Assembly (NCBI GenBank): GCA_905233415.1
Contig: CAJOEX010000005.1
Location: 1 to 64,000, forward strand
DNA: 64,000 bases
From: Paludibacteraceae bacterium
GTDB taxonomy: Bacteria > Bacteroidota > Bacteroidia > Bacteroidales > Paludibacteraceae
Direction: 5' to 3'
A program made the position numbers and the translations under genes. Below, piece by piece: positions 32,409 to 41,735 of this stretch (position 1 is its first letter; each line of letters starts with the position of its first letter). A model generated the notes under the pieces. It was not told the origin of the DNA. It made no database searches and saw nothing but the letters and a program-made list of their open reading frames with translations.

Positions 32409-33128
32409 ATGAAGGAAAATCGTAAACGCGGAGCCTCGCTTTCCGCTCCATTGGCAAATCTTTGGGAACTAAATGCGATATGGGACGTACTTGACGAAGA
32501 CCAGAAATCGTCAGTAATGTCCCAAGTAGAAGTTCGTCACTACCGCAAAGGTGATATGATACACCATGAAGGTGCGACGCCGACACATATGATGATGCTG
32601 GTTAGCGGTAAAATAAAGATTTACAAAGAAGGAGTCGGACAGCGACAGCAAATTATCCGTTTGCTTAAGCCGTTCGATTTTTTTTCGTACCGCGCAGTGG
32701 TTGGCGGCGGCGGCTATAACTCCTCGGCGGAAGCGATTGAGCAATGCACGGTCTATCAGGTAAACAAGGAGTGTTTCATAGACCTGCTGAAGAATAACAA
32801 CCAGTTCTGTTTTCTCGTCATGCAACGTATGGCAGGCGACCTCGGTACACAAGAAGCAAAAACGGTCAATCTGACACAAAAGCACATCCGTGGCCGTTTG
32901 GCGGAAGCATTATTGACGCTCAGGCACAACTACGGGACAGATGAAGACGGCGCCACGATTTCGATGTACATGAGCCGTGACGACCTTGCCAGCATGAGTA
33001 ACATGACGACAAGCAATGCCATCCGCACATTAAGCCAGTTCGCTCAAGAAGGCATTGTGAGCGTTGACGGCCGAAAGATAAAAATCCTCGACGAGAATGA
33101 GTTGATGAAAGTCAGCCGGATCGGTTAA
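32409..33128 (+). CDS. Crp/Fnr family transcriptional regulator
   Basis: 239 residues. Cyclic-nucleotide-binding-like domain (~35-145; 'HYRKGDMIHHEGATPTHMMM', 'SGKIKIYKEG'), a dimer helix, and a C-terminal winged helix (~170-235; 'MSRDDLASMSNMTTSNAIRT'). Phosphate-binding R and S/T residues of true cAMP sites and the Fnr cysteine cluster are not evident, so the ligand is unknown. It carries its own promoter and converges with the M23 peptidase gene (4-nt tail overlap). The 11-bp repeats upstream might be its operator, but that is speculation. Confidence 0.92.
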   Translation: MKENRKRGASLSAPLANLWELNAIWDVLDEDQKSSVMSQVEVRHYRKGDMIHHEGATPTHMMMLVSGKIKIYKEGVGQRQQIIRLLKPFDFFSYRAVVGGGGYNSSAEAIEQCTVYQVNKECFIDLLKNNNQFCFLVMQRMAGDLGTQEAKTVNLTQKHIRGRLAEALLTLRHNYGTDEDGATISMYMSRDDLASMSNMTTSNAIRTLSQFAQEGIVSVDGRKIKILDENELMKVSRIG

Positions 33129-34090
33129 TCCAACATTTCTCCAAAGTTATTGGACAATTGAATCATACGATCGTAGTCTTCCGGTGACAGGTCGTAGAAA
33201 TAGAAGTTCCGCGGGTCAATCGGATGATTCTGCAGGCGTACCTCATAGTGCAAGTGCGGTCCCGTGGACTTACCGGAATTGCCGACGAGGGCAATCACGT
33301 CACCACGCTTCACTTTATGGCCGACACGAACAAGCGACTTGTACAAGTGGGCATAAAGGGTCGAATAGCCAAAGCCGTGATCAATTACCACGGTGTTTCC
33401 ATAACCCTGCTTCCAACCGACAAAGGTAACAGTACCGTTACCAGTGGCATAGATATCGGTGCCTATAGGAGCCGTAAAGTCCATGCCGGTGTGCATTCGG
33501 CGGACATGATAAACGGGGTCAATACGAACACCGTAACCGCTGGCAACACGCGTGAGGTCCTTGTTCATAACCGGCTGTATAGCAGGGATGTTCTCCATAC
33601 GGATTTCCTGCGTTTTCGCCATTTCGACAAGGTCATCATATGACTTAGCCTGAATATACAAGCCTTTCTCGAGCAAATCAACCTTTAGCGCCAAGTCAGC
33701 CGTGAGTTGGGAGTTGGTCATTTTCGCCAACTCGTCATAATAGGCAATCTTACGGGAAGCGCCCAAACGAACTGCCAACGGGATAGGCTCCGCACCAAAA
33801 AGCACACGGTAAAGATTATCGTCGCGCTGCGCCAAATCCGCCAACACGACCTGCATCTGGTCCACCTGACTGTTCAGCACCTGTAACTCCGCCTCAAGGT
33901 TCTGCTTCTGCTGCATGAGCTGTTTCTCCTTCGGCGAAGGGAAGAACAGAAAGAACAAGAAGAAGAACAGTACGCCCAGACATATACCGCCAAAGACATA
34001 CCAGCCGCTTCGACGCAGCCAATAAAGGAAACCTTGCTCCACCCGCTCCATGGCGAGGGTTTCAGGATTAATATGGTATTTTTTTGTCAT
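33125..34090 (-). CDS. M23 family peptidoglycan endopeptidase
   Basis: 321 residues, inner-membrane anchored. Cytoplasmic N-terminus (~1-28), one span (~30-52), a coiled coil (~58-100; 'EKQLMQQKQNLEAELQVL'), then an M23 LytM domain (~190-300). The zinc motifs are 'HTGMDFTAPIGTDIY' (His, Asp) and 'GPHLHYEVRL' (H-x-H), so the site is complete. It cuts peptide cross-bridges or activates amidases during growth and division, in the periplasm. It starts 18 nt after era and ends against the Crp/Fnr gene. Confidence 0.93.
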   Translation of the reverse strand: MTKKYHINPETLAMERVEQGFLYWLRRSGWYVFGGICLGVLFFFLFFLFFPSPKEKQLMQQKQNLEAELQVLNSQVDQMQVVLADLAQRDDNLYRVLFGAEPIPLAVRLGASRKIAYYDELAKMTNSQLTADLALKVDLLEKGLYIQAKSYDDLVEMAKTQEIRMENIPAIQPVMNKDLTRVASGYGVRIDPVYHVRRMHTGMDFTAPIGTDIYATGNGTVTFVGWKQGYGNTVVIDHGFGYSTLYAHLYKSLVRVGHKVKRGDVIALVGNSGKSTGPHLHYEVRLQNHPIDPRNFYFYDLSPEDYDRMIQLSNNFGEMLD

Positions 34091-34108
34091 ATGACGTAAT
34101 TTGCGTTG

Positions 34109-35056
34109 TTAGTTCAGGTCATATCCGTAGTGGCGCAAGCGGGATTGAGACGAACGCCAGTCCTTATCCACCTTGACGAACAACTGCAGGAAAACCAGCT
34201 TACCGAAGAAGGCTTCGATATCGCGTCTTGCCTGCGAACCGACCCGTTTAAGGGCAGAACCGGCCTTGCCGATAATAATGCCTTTCTGTGAATCGCGCTC
34301 CACGAAGATAATGGCGGATATTCGAATCAGTTTCTCCTCTTCATGGAAAGCCTCCAATTCGACCTCCACAGAGTATGGGATTTCCTTGTCGTAATTGAGC
34401 AGAATCTTTTCACGGATAATCTCATCGACAAAGAAACGTGCCGGCTTGTCGGTCAGTTGGTCCTTGTCAAAGAACGGCGGGCTTTCGGGCAAAGCGGCCT
34501 TGATAGCCTCGAAGAGTTGCTCCACCCCGAAACGCTCCTGTGCCGAAATCGGAAATACCTGCGCCTTCGGCAATTGCTTGTGCCAATACTCGACAAGCCT
34601 TTCAAGCGTTTCCTGCGTCGTGAGGTCTATCTTATTGATAACAAGAAATACCGCAGGCGAAGCCTGCTGTTGGACCGCTGCGCTGTCGGACCGCTGCGCT
34701 GTCAGACCATTCTTCGAACTGTTAGCTATTCTTTTGACTTTCTCGAGGAAATCGGCGTTTTTGTCGGGTGTGTCCTGCACGTCAGTCACATAAAGCAGTA
34801 CATCGGCGTCCACAAGGGCAGAGCGTGAAAACTCCAGCATCTGCTCCTGCAGTTTGTAATTGGGTTTGAGCACGCCAGGAGTGTCGGAATAGACAATCTG
34901 GAAATCATCCCCGTTGACGATTCCCATAATGCGATGGCGGGTGGTTTGCGCCTTCGACGTAATAATCGAAAGGCGCTCACCAACCAACGCATTCATCAAT
35001 GTCGATTTACCGACATTCGGGTTGCCTACAATATTGACAAATCCGGCTCTGTGCAT
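34109..35056 (-). CDS. era: GTPase Era with a repeat-derived insert
   Basis: About 315 aa from ATG 35056-35054, whose A is the last base of the upstream TAA (TAATG); a longer start within the M16 gene is unlikely. G1 'GNPNVGKSTLMN', G3 'DTPGVLK', G4 'NKIDLT' and C-terminal KH domain ('GKAGSALKRVGSQARRDIEA') are all present. Era binds the 16S rRNA 3' end in 30S assembly. Before the NKID strand lies a ~20-residue insert ('SSKNGLTAQRSDSAAVQQQA') encoded by a 16-bp tandem repeat (34672-34703). Coupled to the M16 peptidase. Confidence 0.95.
   Translation of the reverse strand: MHRAGFVNIVGNPNVGKSTLMNALVGERLSIITSKAQTTRHRIMGIVNGDDFQIVYSDTPGVLKPNYKLQEQMLEFSRSALVDADVLLYVTDVQDTPDKNADFLEKVKRIANSSKNGLTAQRSDSAAVQQQASPAVFLVINKIDLTTQETLERLVEYWHKQLPKAQVFPISAQERFGVEQLFEAIKAALPESPPFFDKDQLTDKPARFFVDEIIREKILLNYDKEIPYSVEVELEAFHEEEKLIRISAIIFVERDSQKGIIIGKAGSALKRVGSQARRDIEAFFGKLVFLQLFVKVDKDWRSSQSRLRHYGYDLN
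34672..34703. repeat. 16-bp tandem repeat inside era
   Basis: GGACCGCTGCGCTGTC occurs twice in tandem in plus-strand orientation. It encodes part of the extra loop in the Era G domain. Confidence 0.85.
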
Positions 35057-37986
35057 TACATGACGGCGTCGTAGAGTTCGTCTACAGAGTTGAAGAGTTT
35101 GCCTGCCGACAGCTTGGTCACCTTGCAACCAACCTTCGTCTGGATAGCCTTCAGGTCAATCTTCTTCGGGTCACCCATAAGGATAATCGTCACAGGTTTG
35201 TCCTTCACATTCTCCTCATAGAACTTCTCAATATCGTTGAAGGTAATCGCATTTATCTTGGCGGCATTTACCTTGGCGGGGTCATCTTTGTACCCCAGAC
35301 GCTGCCAGTGTTCAAAGGTCGATGCCTTGCCGCGCATAGACGGTTTAGCCGTTTGTGCTGCCTGACGCAACGCGGAGCGCAGCGCCTCAATGTTCGTAGA
35401 ATCCTTCGGCATATCGTTCAGGATATCCATATAGACACTGATGGCGTCAGCCACCTTGTCACTCTGCGTACCTACATAACCGATGAAGTAACAATCCTTA
35501 CCCGGAAGTACCGGCGTTGCATCATAGCCGTAAGCCGTATAAGCCATCGAACGTTTAACACGAATTTCGTTCATAACCACGCCCGTGAAACCGCCGGACA
35601 TATACTGGTTGAAGGCATCCGAGTTGACATCCGAAGCGATATCGTATGGACGACCGTTGATGTAGAAGTACAAATCAGCCTGTTGTACATCACTATTCGG
35701 CAAGAACAGAATAGTCGGCTTGTCATAGCTCTGACGGTCTTGTACATACGGCGACTTGGACGGTCTCATACCTTCAGTAAGCGGCAGCTCTGCCACCAAT
35801 TGGTCTTGCGGAAGCGTACCGCAATAAAACACGTCAAGCGCATAGGTACGAGCCTCAGCCAAGAGCGTATGAATTTTCGGCAAATCAAGATTCCAGATAT
35901 CCGCAAACGGAACTTCATCCAAGTACGCCGACTTCTTTCCGTACATTGCATACTGCATCAACGCAGATTTCAACACAGCTGTACGTTTCTGGCGGCTGAG
36001 ACGGTTGAAGAACTCCGAACCTTTCACATTATCCAATTGCTTCTTCTCCAGATACGGCATCAACAGTTGACGTTTGGCAAGATTCATAATCTTCTGCATA
36101 TTCTCATCTTCACCGGAGATGGAGATATAGAAGTAAGAATCATCACAGTTATAGGAGATGGCAGCACCCAGTTCCGCCATTTGCTGCTTGAAGTCCTTAC
36201 CTTCCGTAGCGGGACTGCCCGCAATTCCGGCATCGTCCATCAATTCAGCCACGTAAGGCAGCATGGGCATTTCGTGCTCGCCCACCCCGTAACGAAGTGT
36301 CAGCGTAAATACATCATTCTTATTGTTGGCCGTATAGCGCAACGTAATATTCTCGTCCAACTTCGACACCTTTACGTCATTGAAATTATTGAACGTCTGC
36401 TTGAGTTCGCCTTTCGGCAGTTTCTGGAACTCGGCGGCATAAGCCGTATGAGCGTCCTTCACCGGATCAAGCGGTTTGATATTCGGTTTCGGCAATGTCT
36501 TGGATTTCATACCGGCGGTGTTCTCGTCAAACGACAATGTCATATACGGTGCATCGAAGAACTTCTTTGCCACGCGTACAATCTCCTCTTTCGTAAGAGC
36601 CTGAATACGTTCATTCTCCGTAAAGATATCGTCAATCGGCTTGCCATACATGAAAGCATCCACCAGACGATTCATCTTGGCAGACGGAGACTCAACTGCT
36701 ATCTTCTCTGCTTGTGCGTACATTCGTTTAACGTTCGCTATCAACTCGTCAGGAATGTCACCAGCTTTAAGTTTGTCCACCTCGCGCATAATGATGGCTT
36801 TCGTTGTTTTGCTATCTTCAAACAACTGTTGGTTAGCATCGTAGTAAGGTACAGCCTCGATGATAATACGTCCGTCATTACGACGTGCGTCGTTGAAAGC
36901 TCCCGCAAACTGCACATCACCTTTCGTATTGATTTTATCCAACAAACCGGTTTGACCGTTATACAGCAACGCCAATACAAAATCCAATGCATCTTGATCA
37001 GGGTCACCCTCTTTCACGCCTTGGAATACCCAAGCCTCTTGCGGGTTGTAACCCAGTTTATAGTGCTTGGAAGGATTGCCGGCAAACGATACAGCCGGAT
37101 AAGTCGGACGAACCGGCAACTCCTTAGCCTCAAGACGCGAGAAAGTCTTCTCAATCATCGGCTTGGCAGTCTCCGTATCGAAATCTCCCACAATAACCAA
37201 CGCCATATTATTGGCAACATACCATGTGTTGTAGAACTCAATGAGTTTCGACAAACGCGGGTTCTTCAGGTGTTCCGGCACACCGATAACGTCACGCTCG
37301 TAAGGGCAGCCTTTGTAGATATCCTCAAACAACTGCTTCGATACTTGCGAACTCGGCTCATTGGCGTACATGTTATACTCCTCAAACACATTCTCCAGCT
37401 CCGCTTGGAAAGTACGGAATACGGGGTTAATCAGACGGTCCGAGAAGATGGTCAGCCAACGATACATCTCTGCTGCGGGGAAGGTGTTGTGATAGCACGT
37501 TACGTCATACGACGTATAAGCGTTCACTCCTTCAGCACCGATGAGATCCAACATGTTGAAGAAATCCTCGGTGGAAGAAACTTGCGCTTCGCGCATGGAT
37601 ACTTCGTTGATTTGGGTAGCTATTTCCTCACGAACCTTCGGGTCGGTTGCCTCGCTATACTGGTCATAGAGCGCGATAATCGAATCGTACATCGGTTTCT
37701 CTTTTTCCCAATCGAGCGCGCCAATCCGTTGCGTGCCTTTGAACATCATGTGCTCCAAATAGTGCGCCAGACCCGTATATTCAGCGGGCTCATCCACAGC
37801 ACCTGCACGAACAACGATATAACCTTCCACATCGGGCTGGTCATGGTCCTCCCACAACATAACGGTAAGACCGTTAGCCAATTTATACTCTGACAGCCCT
37901 TCACGCGTCAAACCTGCTGCGGAAGCCGTCAACGGCAGTATCACTGCCAACAAAACGCCTAAAAATGTTTGTTTTCTCATAGACAT
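35056..37986 (-). CDS. M16 family zinc peptidase (two-domain, exported)
   Basis: 976 residues; ATG 37980 is an alternative start two codons in. Signal peptide ~1-23 ('LTASAAG'). The N-terminal M16 half has the inverted zinc motif 'HYLEHMMFKG' (His ~75, Glu ~78, His ~79) and the distal Glu in 'ENVFEEYNMYANEP'. The second half (~510-960) is the inactive M16 copy with the usual R/Y substrate patch. Periplasmic or surface M16 proteases degrade small peptides and misfolded barrel fragments. It lies downstream of tdh across a 54-nt AT-rich spacer and is cotranslated with era by TAATG. Confidence 0.93.
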   Translation of the reverse strand: MSMRKQTFLGVLLAVILPLTASAAGLTREGLSEYKLANGLTVMLWEDHDQPDVEGYIVVRAGAVDEPAEYTGLAHYLEHMMFKGTQRIGALDWEKEKPMYDSIIALYDQYSEATDPKVREEIATQINEVSMREAQVSSTEDFFNMLDLIGAEGVNAYTSYDVTCYHNTFPAAEMYRWLTIFSDRLINPVFRTFQAELENVFEEYNMYANEPSSQVSKQLFEDIYKGCPYERDVIGVPEHLKNPRLSKLIEFYNTWYVANNMALVIVGDFDTETAKPMIEKTFSRLEAKELPVRPTYPAVSFAGNPSKHYKLGYNPQEAWVFQGVKEGDPDQDALDFVLALLYNGQTGLLDKINTKGDVQFAGAFNDARRNDGRIIIEAVPYYDANQQLFEDSKTTKAIIMREVDKLKAGDIPDELIANVKRMYAQAEKIAVESPSAKMNRLVDAFMYGKPIDDIFTENERIQALTKEEIVRVAKKFFDAPYMTLSFDENTAGMKSKTLPKPNIKPLDPVKDAHTAYAAEFQKLPKGELKQTFNNFNDVKVSKLDENITLRYTANNKNDVFTLTLRYGVGEHEMPMLPYVAELMDDAGIAGSPATEGKDFKQQMAELGAAISYNCDDSYFYISISGEDENMQKIMNLAKRQLLMPYLEKKQLDNVKGSEFFNRLSRQKRTAVLKSALMQYAMYGKKSAYLDEVPFADIWNLDLPKIHTLLAEARTYALDVFYCGTLPQDQLVAELPLTEGMRPSKSPYVQDRQSYDKPTILFLPNSDVQQADLYFYINGRPYDIASDVNSDAFNQYMSGGFTGVVMNEIRVKRSMAYTAYGYDATPVLPGKDCYFIGYVGTQSDKVADAISVYMDILNDMPKDSTNIEALRSALRQAAQTAKPSMRGKASTFEHWQRLGYKDDPAKVNAAKINAITFNDIEKFYEENVKDKPVTIILMGDPKKIDLKAIQTKVGCKVTKLSAGKLFNSVDELYDAVM

Positions 37987-38040
37987 AAATTTTTATAATT
38001 ATTAACTATCAATTGTTAGTTATCAACTTTCGTGCCACAC

Positions 38041-39066
38041 TTACCACTCGAGCAGTACTTTGCCGCATTTACCGCTCACCATGACGTTGAATCCTTGCTG
38101 GTAATCCTCAAACTTGAAGCGGTGCGTAATAACCGGTGAGAGGTCCAGACCGCCAAGAATCATCTGCTCCATCTGATACCACGTCTCCCACATCCGGCGG
38201 CCGGTAATACCCTTAATCGTCAGGGCGTTGAATATCACATCCGACCAGTTCACTTTCGTGTCCGACGGCAGTATGCCGAGCTGGGCTATGTTTGCCCCTT
38301 TGTACATATGTTCAATCATTTCGCTGAAGGCAGACGGCGCTCCCGACATCTCCAAGCCCACATCAAAGCCGTGAATACCGAGTTTCTGCATCGCCATTTC
38401 AATTGTTTCGCCTTTGGACTCGTCAACCGTCATGGTCGCCCCCATCTTACGGGCAATCTCCAAGCGCATCGGGTTTATATCCGTCACCACAATATGCTTG
38501 GCACCTGCATAACGGCAAATGCCTGCCGCCATCGTGCCGATGAGACCTGCTCCCGTAATCAGCACATCCTCACCCAACAGCGGGAAAGCGAGTGCCGTGT
38601 GCGTAGCATTGCCAAACGGGTCCATGATAGCGGCAAAGTCATCGGGGATAGCAGGATTGAGTTTCACCACATTAGACTCAGGAATCGTTACATACTCTGC
38701 AAAACAGCCGTCCTTGCCCATGATTCCGACGGAAATCGTGTTCTCGCACACGTGTCCCATGCCACGGCGGCAGTTGCGGCAATGACCGCAGACAATATGT
38801 CCTTCCGCCGTCACACGGTCGCCAACGAAGATACTCCGTACACCGGAACCTATCTCAACCACTTCGCCCACAAACTCATGCCCCATGATATAGGGCGGTT
38901 TGCAATGGCTTTGTGACCACTCGTCCCACTTGTACATATGCAGGTCTGTGCCGCAGATAGCAGCTTTCTTGACCTTGATGAGCACGTCGTTTACCCCCAC
39001 TACCGGCATAGGCACATCTTCCATCCAAATGCCGTAATCGGGATATCGCTTAACTAATGCTTTCAT
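38041..39066 (-). CDS. tdh: L-threonine 3-dehydrogenase
   Basis: 341 residues, zinc-dependent medium-chain dehydrogenase that turns L-threonine and NAD+ into 2-amino-3-ketobutyrate. Catalytic zinc site 'ICGTDLHMYKWDEW' and 'GHEFVGEVVE', structural zinc 'CGHCRNCRRGMGHVC', NAD site 'ITGAGLIGTMAAGI', and family-typical 'GITGRRMWETWY'. It overlaps kbl by 4 nt. The two form the standard threonine-to-glycine route. Confidence 0.97.
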   Translation of the reverse strand: MKALVKRYPDYGIWMEDVPMPVVGVNDVLIKVKKAAICGTDLHMYKWDEWSQSHCKPPYIMGHEFVGEVVEIGSGVRSIFVGDRVTAEGHIVCGHCRNCRRGMGHVCENTISVGIMGKDGCFAEYVTIPESNVVKLNPAIPDDFAAIMDPFGNATHTALAFPLLGEDVLITGAGLIGTMAAGICRYAGAKHIVVTDINPMRLEIARKMGATMTVDESKGETIEMAMQKLGIHGFDVGLEMSGAPSAFSEMIEHMYKGANIAQLGILPSDTKVNWSDVIFNALTIKGITGRRMWETWYQMEQMILGGLDLSPVITHRFKFEDYQQGFNVMVSGKCGKVLLEW

Positions 39067-40253
39067 TTGATTACTCCCATTTGTTTTCCTACTTTCACAA
39101 ACGCTGCAATACCTTTATCCAGCTGTTCAGGTGTATGTGCGGCGCTGAGTTGCACACGGATTCGTGCCTGACCTTGCGGCACCACCGGATAATAGAATCC
39201 TGTCACATAGATGCCTTCCTCCTGCAACGCCGCAGCAAACTCCTGCGACAGACGTGCATCGTACAGCATCACCGCACATATGGCCGACTGTGTCGGCTTG
39301 ATATCAAAGCCGGCCGCTTTCATGCGCGTCAAAAAGTACTCCGTGTTCGCATGCAGCCTGTCCTGCAAGGTATTGTCACGTGTCAGCAGTTCAAGCGTTT
39401 TCAACCCTGCTGCTGCAATCATCGGCGGAATAGAGTTCGAGAACAAGTACGGACGGCTGCGTTGGCGCAAGAGGTCGATAATCTCCTTCTTACCCGTTGT
39501 GAATCCGCCTACCGAACCGCCGAATGCCTTGCCGAGCGTGCCGGTGATAATCTCAATCTTTCCGCGCATATTGTACAACTCGGTCACGCCGTGTCCCGTC
39601 TTGCCGACCACGCCTGCCGAGTGACTTTCATCCACCATCACCATCGCGTTGTATCGCTGTGCAAGCTCGTATATCTTATCCAACGGACACACATTGCCAT
39701 CCATTGAGAACACACCATCGGTGGCGATGATGCGGAAACGCTGGGCTTGTGCCGCTTTCAGTTGTTCCTCCAAGTCTGCCACATCGCCGTTCTTGTAGCG
39801 GTAGCGCACCGCTTTGCAGAGCCGCACGCCGTCAATAATCGATGCGTGGTTGAGCGCGTCCGAAATAATCGCGTCCTGCTCTGTCAGCAACGGCTCGAAC
39901 AATCCGCCGTTGGCATCAAAACATGCCGCATAAAGGATGGTGTCTTCCGTGCCGAAGAAGTCCGATATAGCCTTCTCCAATTGTTTGTGCGTATCTTGCG
40001 TACCGCAGATGAAGCGTACCGAAGCCATGCCATAACCGCGGCTGTCCATGCGGTCCTTGGCGGCTTGAATAAGTTCCTTGTTGTCCGCCAGACCGAGGTA
40101 GTTGTTTGCGCAGAAGTTAATCACTTCCTGTCCGCCTTCAACCTTGATGCCGGACGATTGCGGTGTCACAATCACGCGTTCGTTCTTATATAATCCAGCG
40201 TCCTTGATTTCCTGCAAGGTCTGCTGTAAATGTTTCTGAAACTCCTGATACAT
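39063..40253 (-). CDS. kbl: Glycine C-acetyltransferase (2-amino-3-ketobutyrate CoA ligase)
   Basis: About 396 residues from ATG 40253; a TTG at 40262 lies in repeats and is not needed. An alpha-oxoamine synthase fold: 'FCANNYLGLADN', 'GTQDTHKQLE', 'DESHSAGVVG', and the PLP lysine in 'GTLGKAFGGSVGG'. It cleaves 2-amino-3-ketobutyrate with CoA to glycine and acetyl-CoA, the step after Tdh. Upstream sit two heptamer arrays (40259-40320) and then gdhA. Confidence 0.97.
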   Translation of the reverse strand: MYQEFQKHLQQTLQEIKDAGLYKNERVIVTPQSSGIKVEGGQEVINFCANNYLGLADNKELIQAAKDRMDSRGYGMASVRFICGTQDTHKQLEKAISDFFGTEDTILYAACFDANGGLFEPLLTEQDAIISDALNHASIIDGVRLCKAVRYRYKNGDVADLEEQLKAAQAQRFRIIATDGVFSMDGNVCPLDKIYELAQRYNAMVMVDESHSAGVVGKTGHGVTELYNMRGKIEIITGTLGKAFGGSVGGFTTGKKEIIDLLRQRSRPYLFSNSIPPMIAAAGLKTLELLTRDNTLQDRLHANTEYFLTRMKAAGFDIKPTQSAICAVMLYDARLSQEFAAALQEEGIYVTGFYYPVVPQGQARIRVQLSAAHTPEQLDKGIAAFVKVGKQMGVIK

Positions 40254-40258
40254 AAATA

Positions 40259-40320
40259 TCAATTGTCAATTATCAATTATCAATTAAAAATGTCAATTGT
40301 CAATTATCAATTGTCAATTA
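40259..40320. repeat. Two heptamer arrays of TCAATTA/TCAATTG between gdhA and kbl
   Basis: Four 7-bp units at 40259-40286 and four at 40293-40320, split by 6 nt. The last unit contains the gdhA stop codon (40318-40320), so the array borders or enters both genes. Confidence 0.9.
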
Positions 40321-41661
40321 AATCGTTCCTTGCTCCAGCATTGCCTGTGCCACTTTCATGAATCCGGCGATGTTCGCGCCCTTCACATAGTCCACACTGC
40401 CGTCAGGACGTGTGCCGAACTGTACACATTGCGCGTGAATCGACTCCATGATATGATGCAGACGGTCATCCACCTCTTCCGCTTTCCAGTTCAGGTGCTG
40501 GGCATTCTGCGTCATTTCCAGTCCGCTTGTTGCCACACCGCCGGCATTCACCGCCTTGCCCGGGGCAAAGAGTACGCCGTTGTTCTGGAAGAAACTGATC
40601 GCACCCGGCTGGCAGCCCATGTTACTTACCTCGCAGCAGCACCAGCAGCCGTTCTTCTTCAACTCCTTGGCATCGTCCTCACTCAACTCGTTCTGGAACG
40701 CACACGGCAGCGCGATGTCGCAAGGGATAGACCATGCTTTCCTGTCAGCCGTAAAATGTGCCTTTTCGGGGAACTTGTCCGCCATATCCTGTACTTTGTT
40801 GCGGTTGGACGACCGCATAACGAGCATATAATCAATCATCTCTTGTGTGATGCCGTCAGGAATGGCGCAAACGCCGTCAGGTCCCGAGATGGCAATCACC
40901 TTTGCCCCTAATTCGGTTGCTTTCTTGCAGGCACCCCATGCCACGTTGCCGAATCCGGAAACAGCGACTTTCTTGCCTTTTATATCGTGTCCGGCTTTCT
41001 TGAGCAGGTGCTGCGTGAAGTACAATGCACCGTAACCTGTTGCTTCCGGACGCAGAATCGAACCGCCCCAAGTCATGCCTTTGCCCGTCAGAACGCCGGT
41101 ATGATATTCGCGTGCCAGCTTCTGATACATGCCGTTCAGGAAACCAATCTCACGGCCGCCTACACCTACATCGCCTGCCGGTATATCCTGGTCGGGACCG
41201 ATGCAACGCCACAACTCCAGCATAAACGCCTGACAGAAACGCATAATCTCCGCGTCACTTTTGCCGACCGGGTCAAAGTCGCTGCCGCCTTTCGCACCAC
41301 CCATCGGCAAGGTCGTCAGGGCATTCTTGAACGTCTGCTCAAAGCCGAGGAACTTCAGCATGGACGGATTAACCGCCCTGTGGAAACGCAGACCGCCTTT
41401 GTACGGACCGATTGCACTGTTGAATTGCACGCGGTAACCGAGATTGGTTTGCACGTTGCCTCTGTCATCGACCCACGTTACGCGGAAGGAGAAGATGCGG
41501 TCGGGCTCAACCATTCGTTCTACAATCTTTGCCGCCTCAAACTCGGGGTGTTGGTTATACACCTCTTCAATCGAGTTCAGTACTTCTTCCACGGCCTGGA
41601 GGTATTCCGCCTCGCCCGGATGCTTTGCAGCCAACTGCTGCATAATCACTTGTGTTTTCAT
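40318..41661 (-). CDS. gdhA: Glutamate dehydrogenase (hexameric, GdhA type)
   Basis: 447 residues, the usual length for the small hexameric class. It interconverts glutamate and 2-oxoglutarate plus ammonia. 'GGLRFHRAVNPS', catalytic lysine region 'LPMGGAKGGSDFDP', 'QDIPAGDVGVGGREIG' and Rossmann motif 'VSGFGNVAWGACKKA' are present; cofactor preference is not certain. One odd stretch near residue 345 reads 'NGCWCCCEVSNMGCQPGAI', where relatives often have 'VAEGANMPTTPEA'. It has a promoter at 41704-41735 and heads a long minus-strand gene run. Confidence 0.95.
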   Translation of the reverse strand: MKTQVIMQQLAAKHPGEAEYLQAVEEVLNSIEEVYNQHPEFEAAKIVERMVEPDRIFSFRVTWVDDRGNVQTNLGYRVQFNSAIGPYKGGLRFHRAVNPSMLKFLGFEQTFKNALTTLPMGGAKGGSDFDPVGKSDAEIMRFCQAFMLELWRCIGPDQDIPAGDVGVGGREIGFLNGMYQKLAREYHTGVLTGKGMTWGGSILRPEATGYGALYFTQHLLKKAGHDIKGKKVAVSGFGNVAWGACKKATELGAKVIAISGPDGVCAIPDGITQEMIDYMLVMRSSNRNKVQDMADKFPEKAHFTADRKAWSIPCDIALPCAFQNELSEDDAKELKKNGCWCCCEVSNMGCQPGAISFFQNNGVLFAPGKAVNAGGVATSGLEMTQNAQHLNWKAEEVDDRLHHIMESIHAQCVQFGTRPDGSVDYVKGANIAGFMKVAQAMLEQGTI

Positions 41662-41703
41662 TGTATATAAAGATTAATACATGTGCTGTAACCAAAAAAC
41701 GCG

Positions 41704-41735
41704 CAAAGTTACTACTTTTTTTTTATTTGTGCAAG
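41704..41735 (-). promoter_or_regulatory. Promoter of gdhA
   Basis: Minus-strand CTTG (41735-41732), a 20-nt spacer and TAACTTTG (41711-41704), about 43 nt before the ATG. Confidence 0.75.

Noticed and set aside
35308-37893. 861-codon open frame opposite the M16 peptidase
   Set aside because: It is a shadow of the M16 gene: composition is basic and family-free, there is no promoter, and the opposite strand has clear M16 motifs.
40259-40320. Possible CRISPR array at the TCAATTA repeats
   Set aside because: Units are 7 bp and contiguous with no spacers, so it is a simple tandem repeat.
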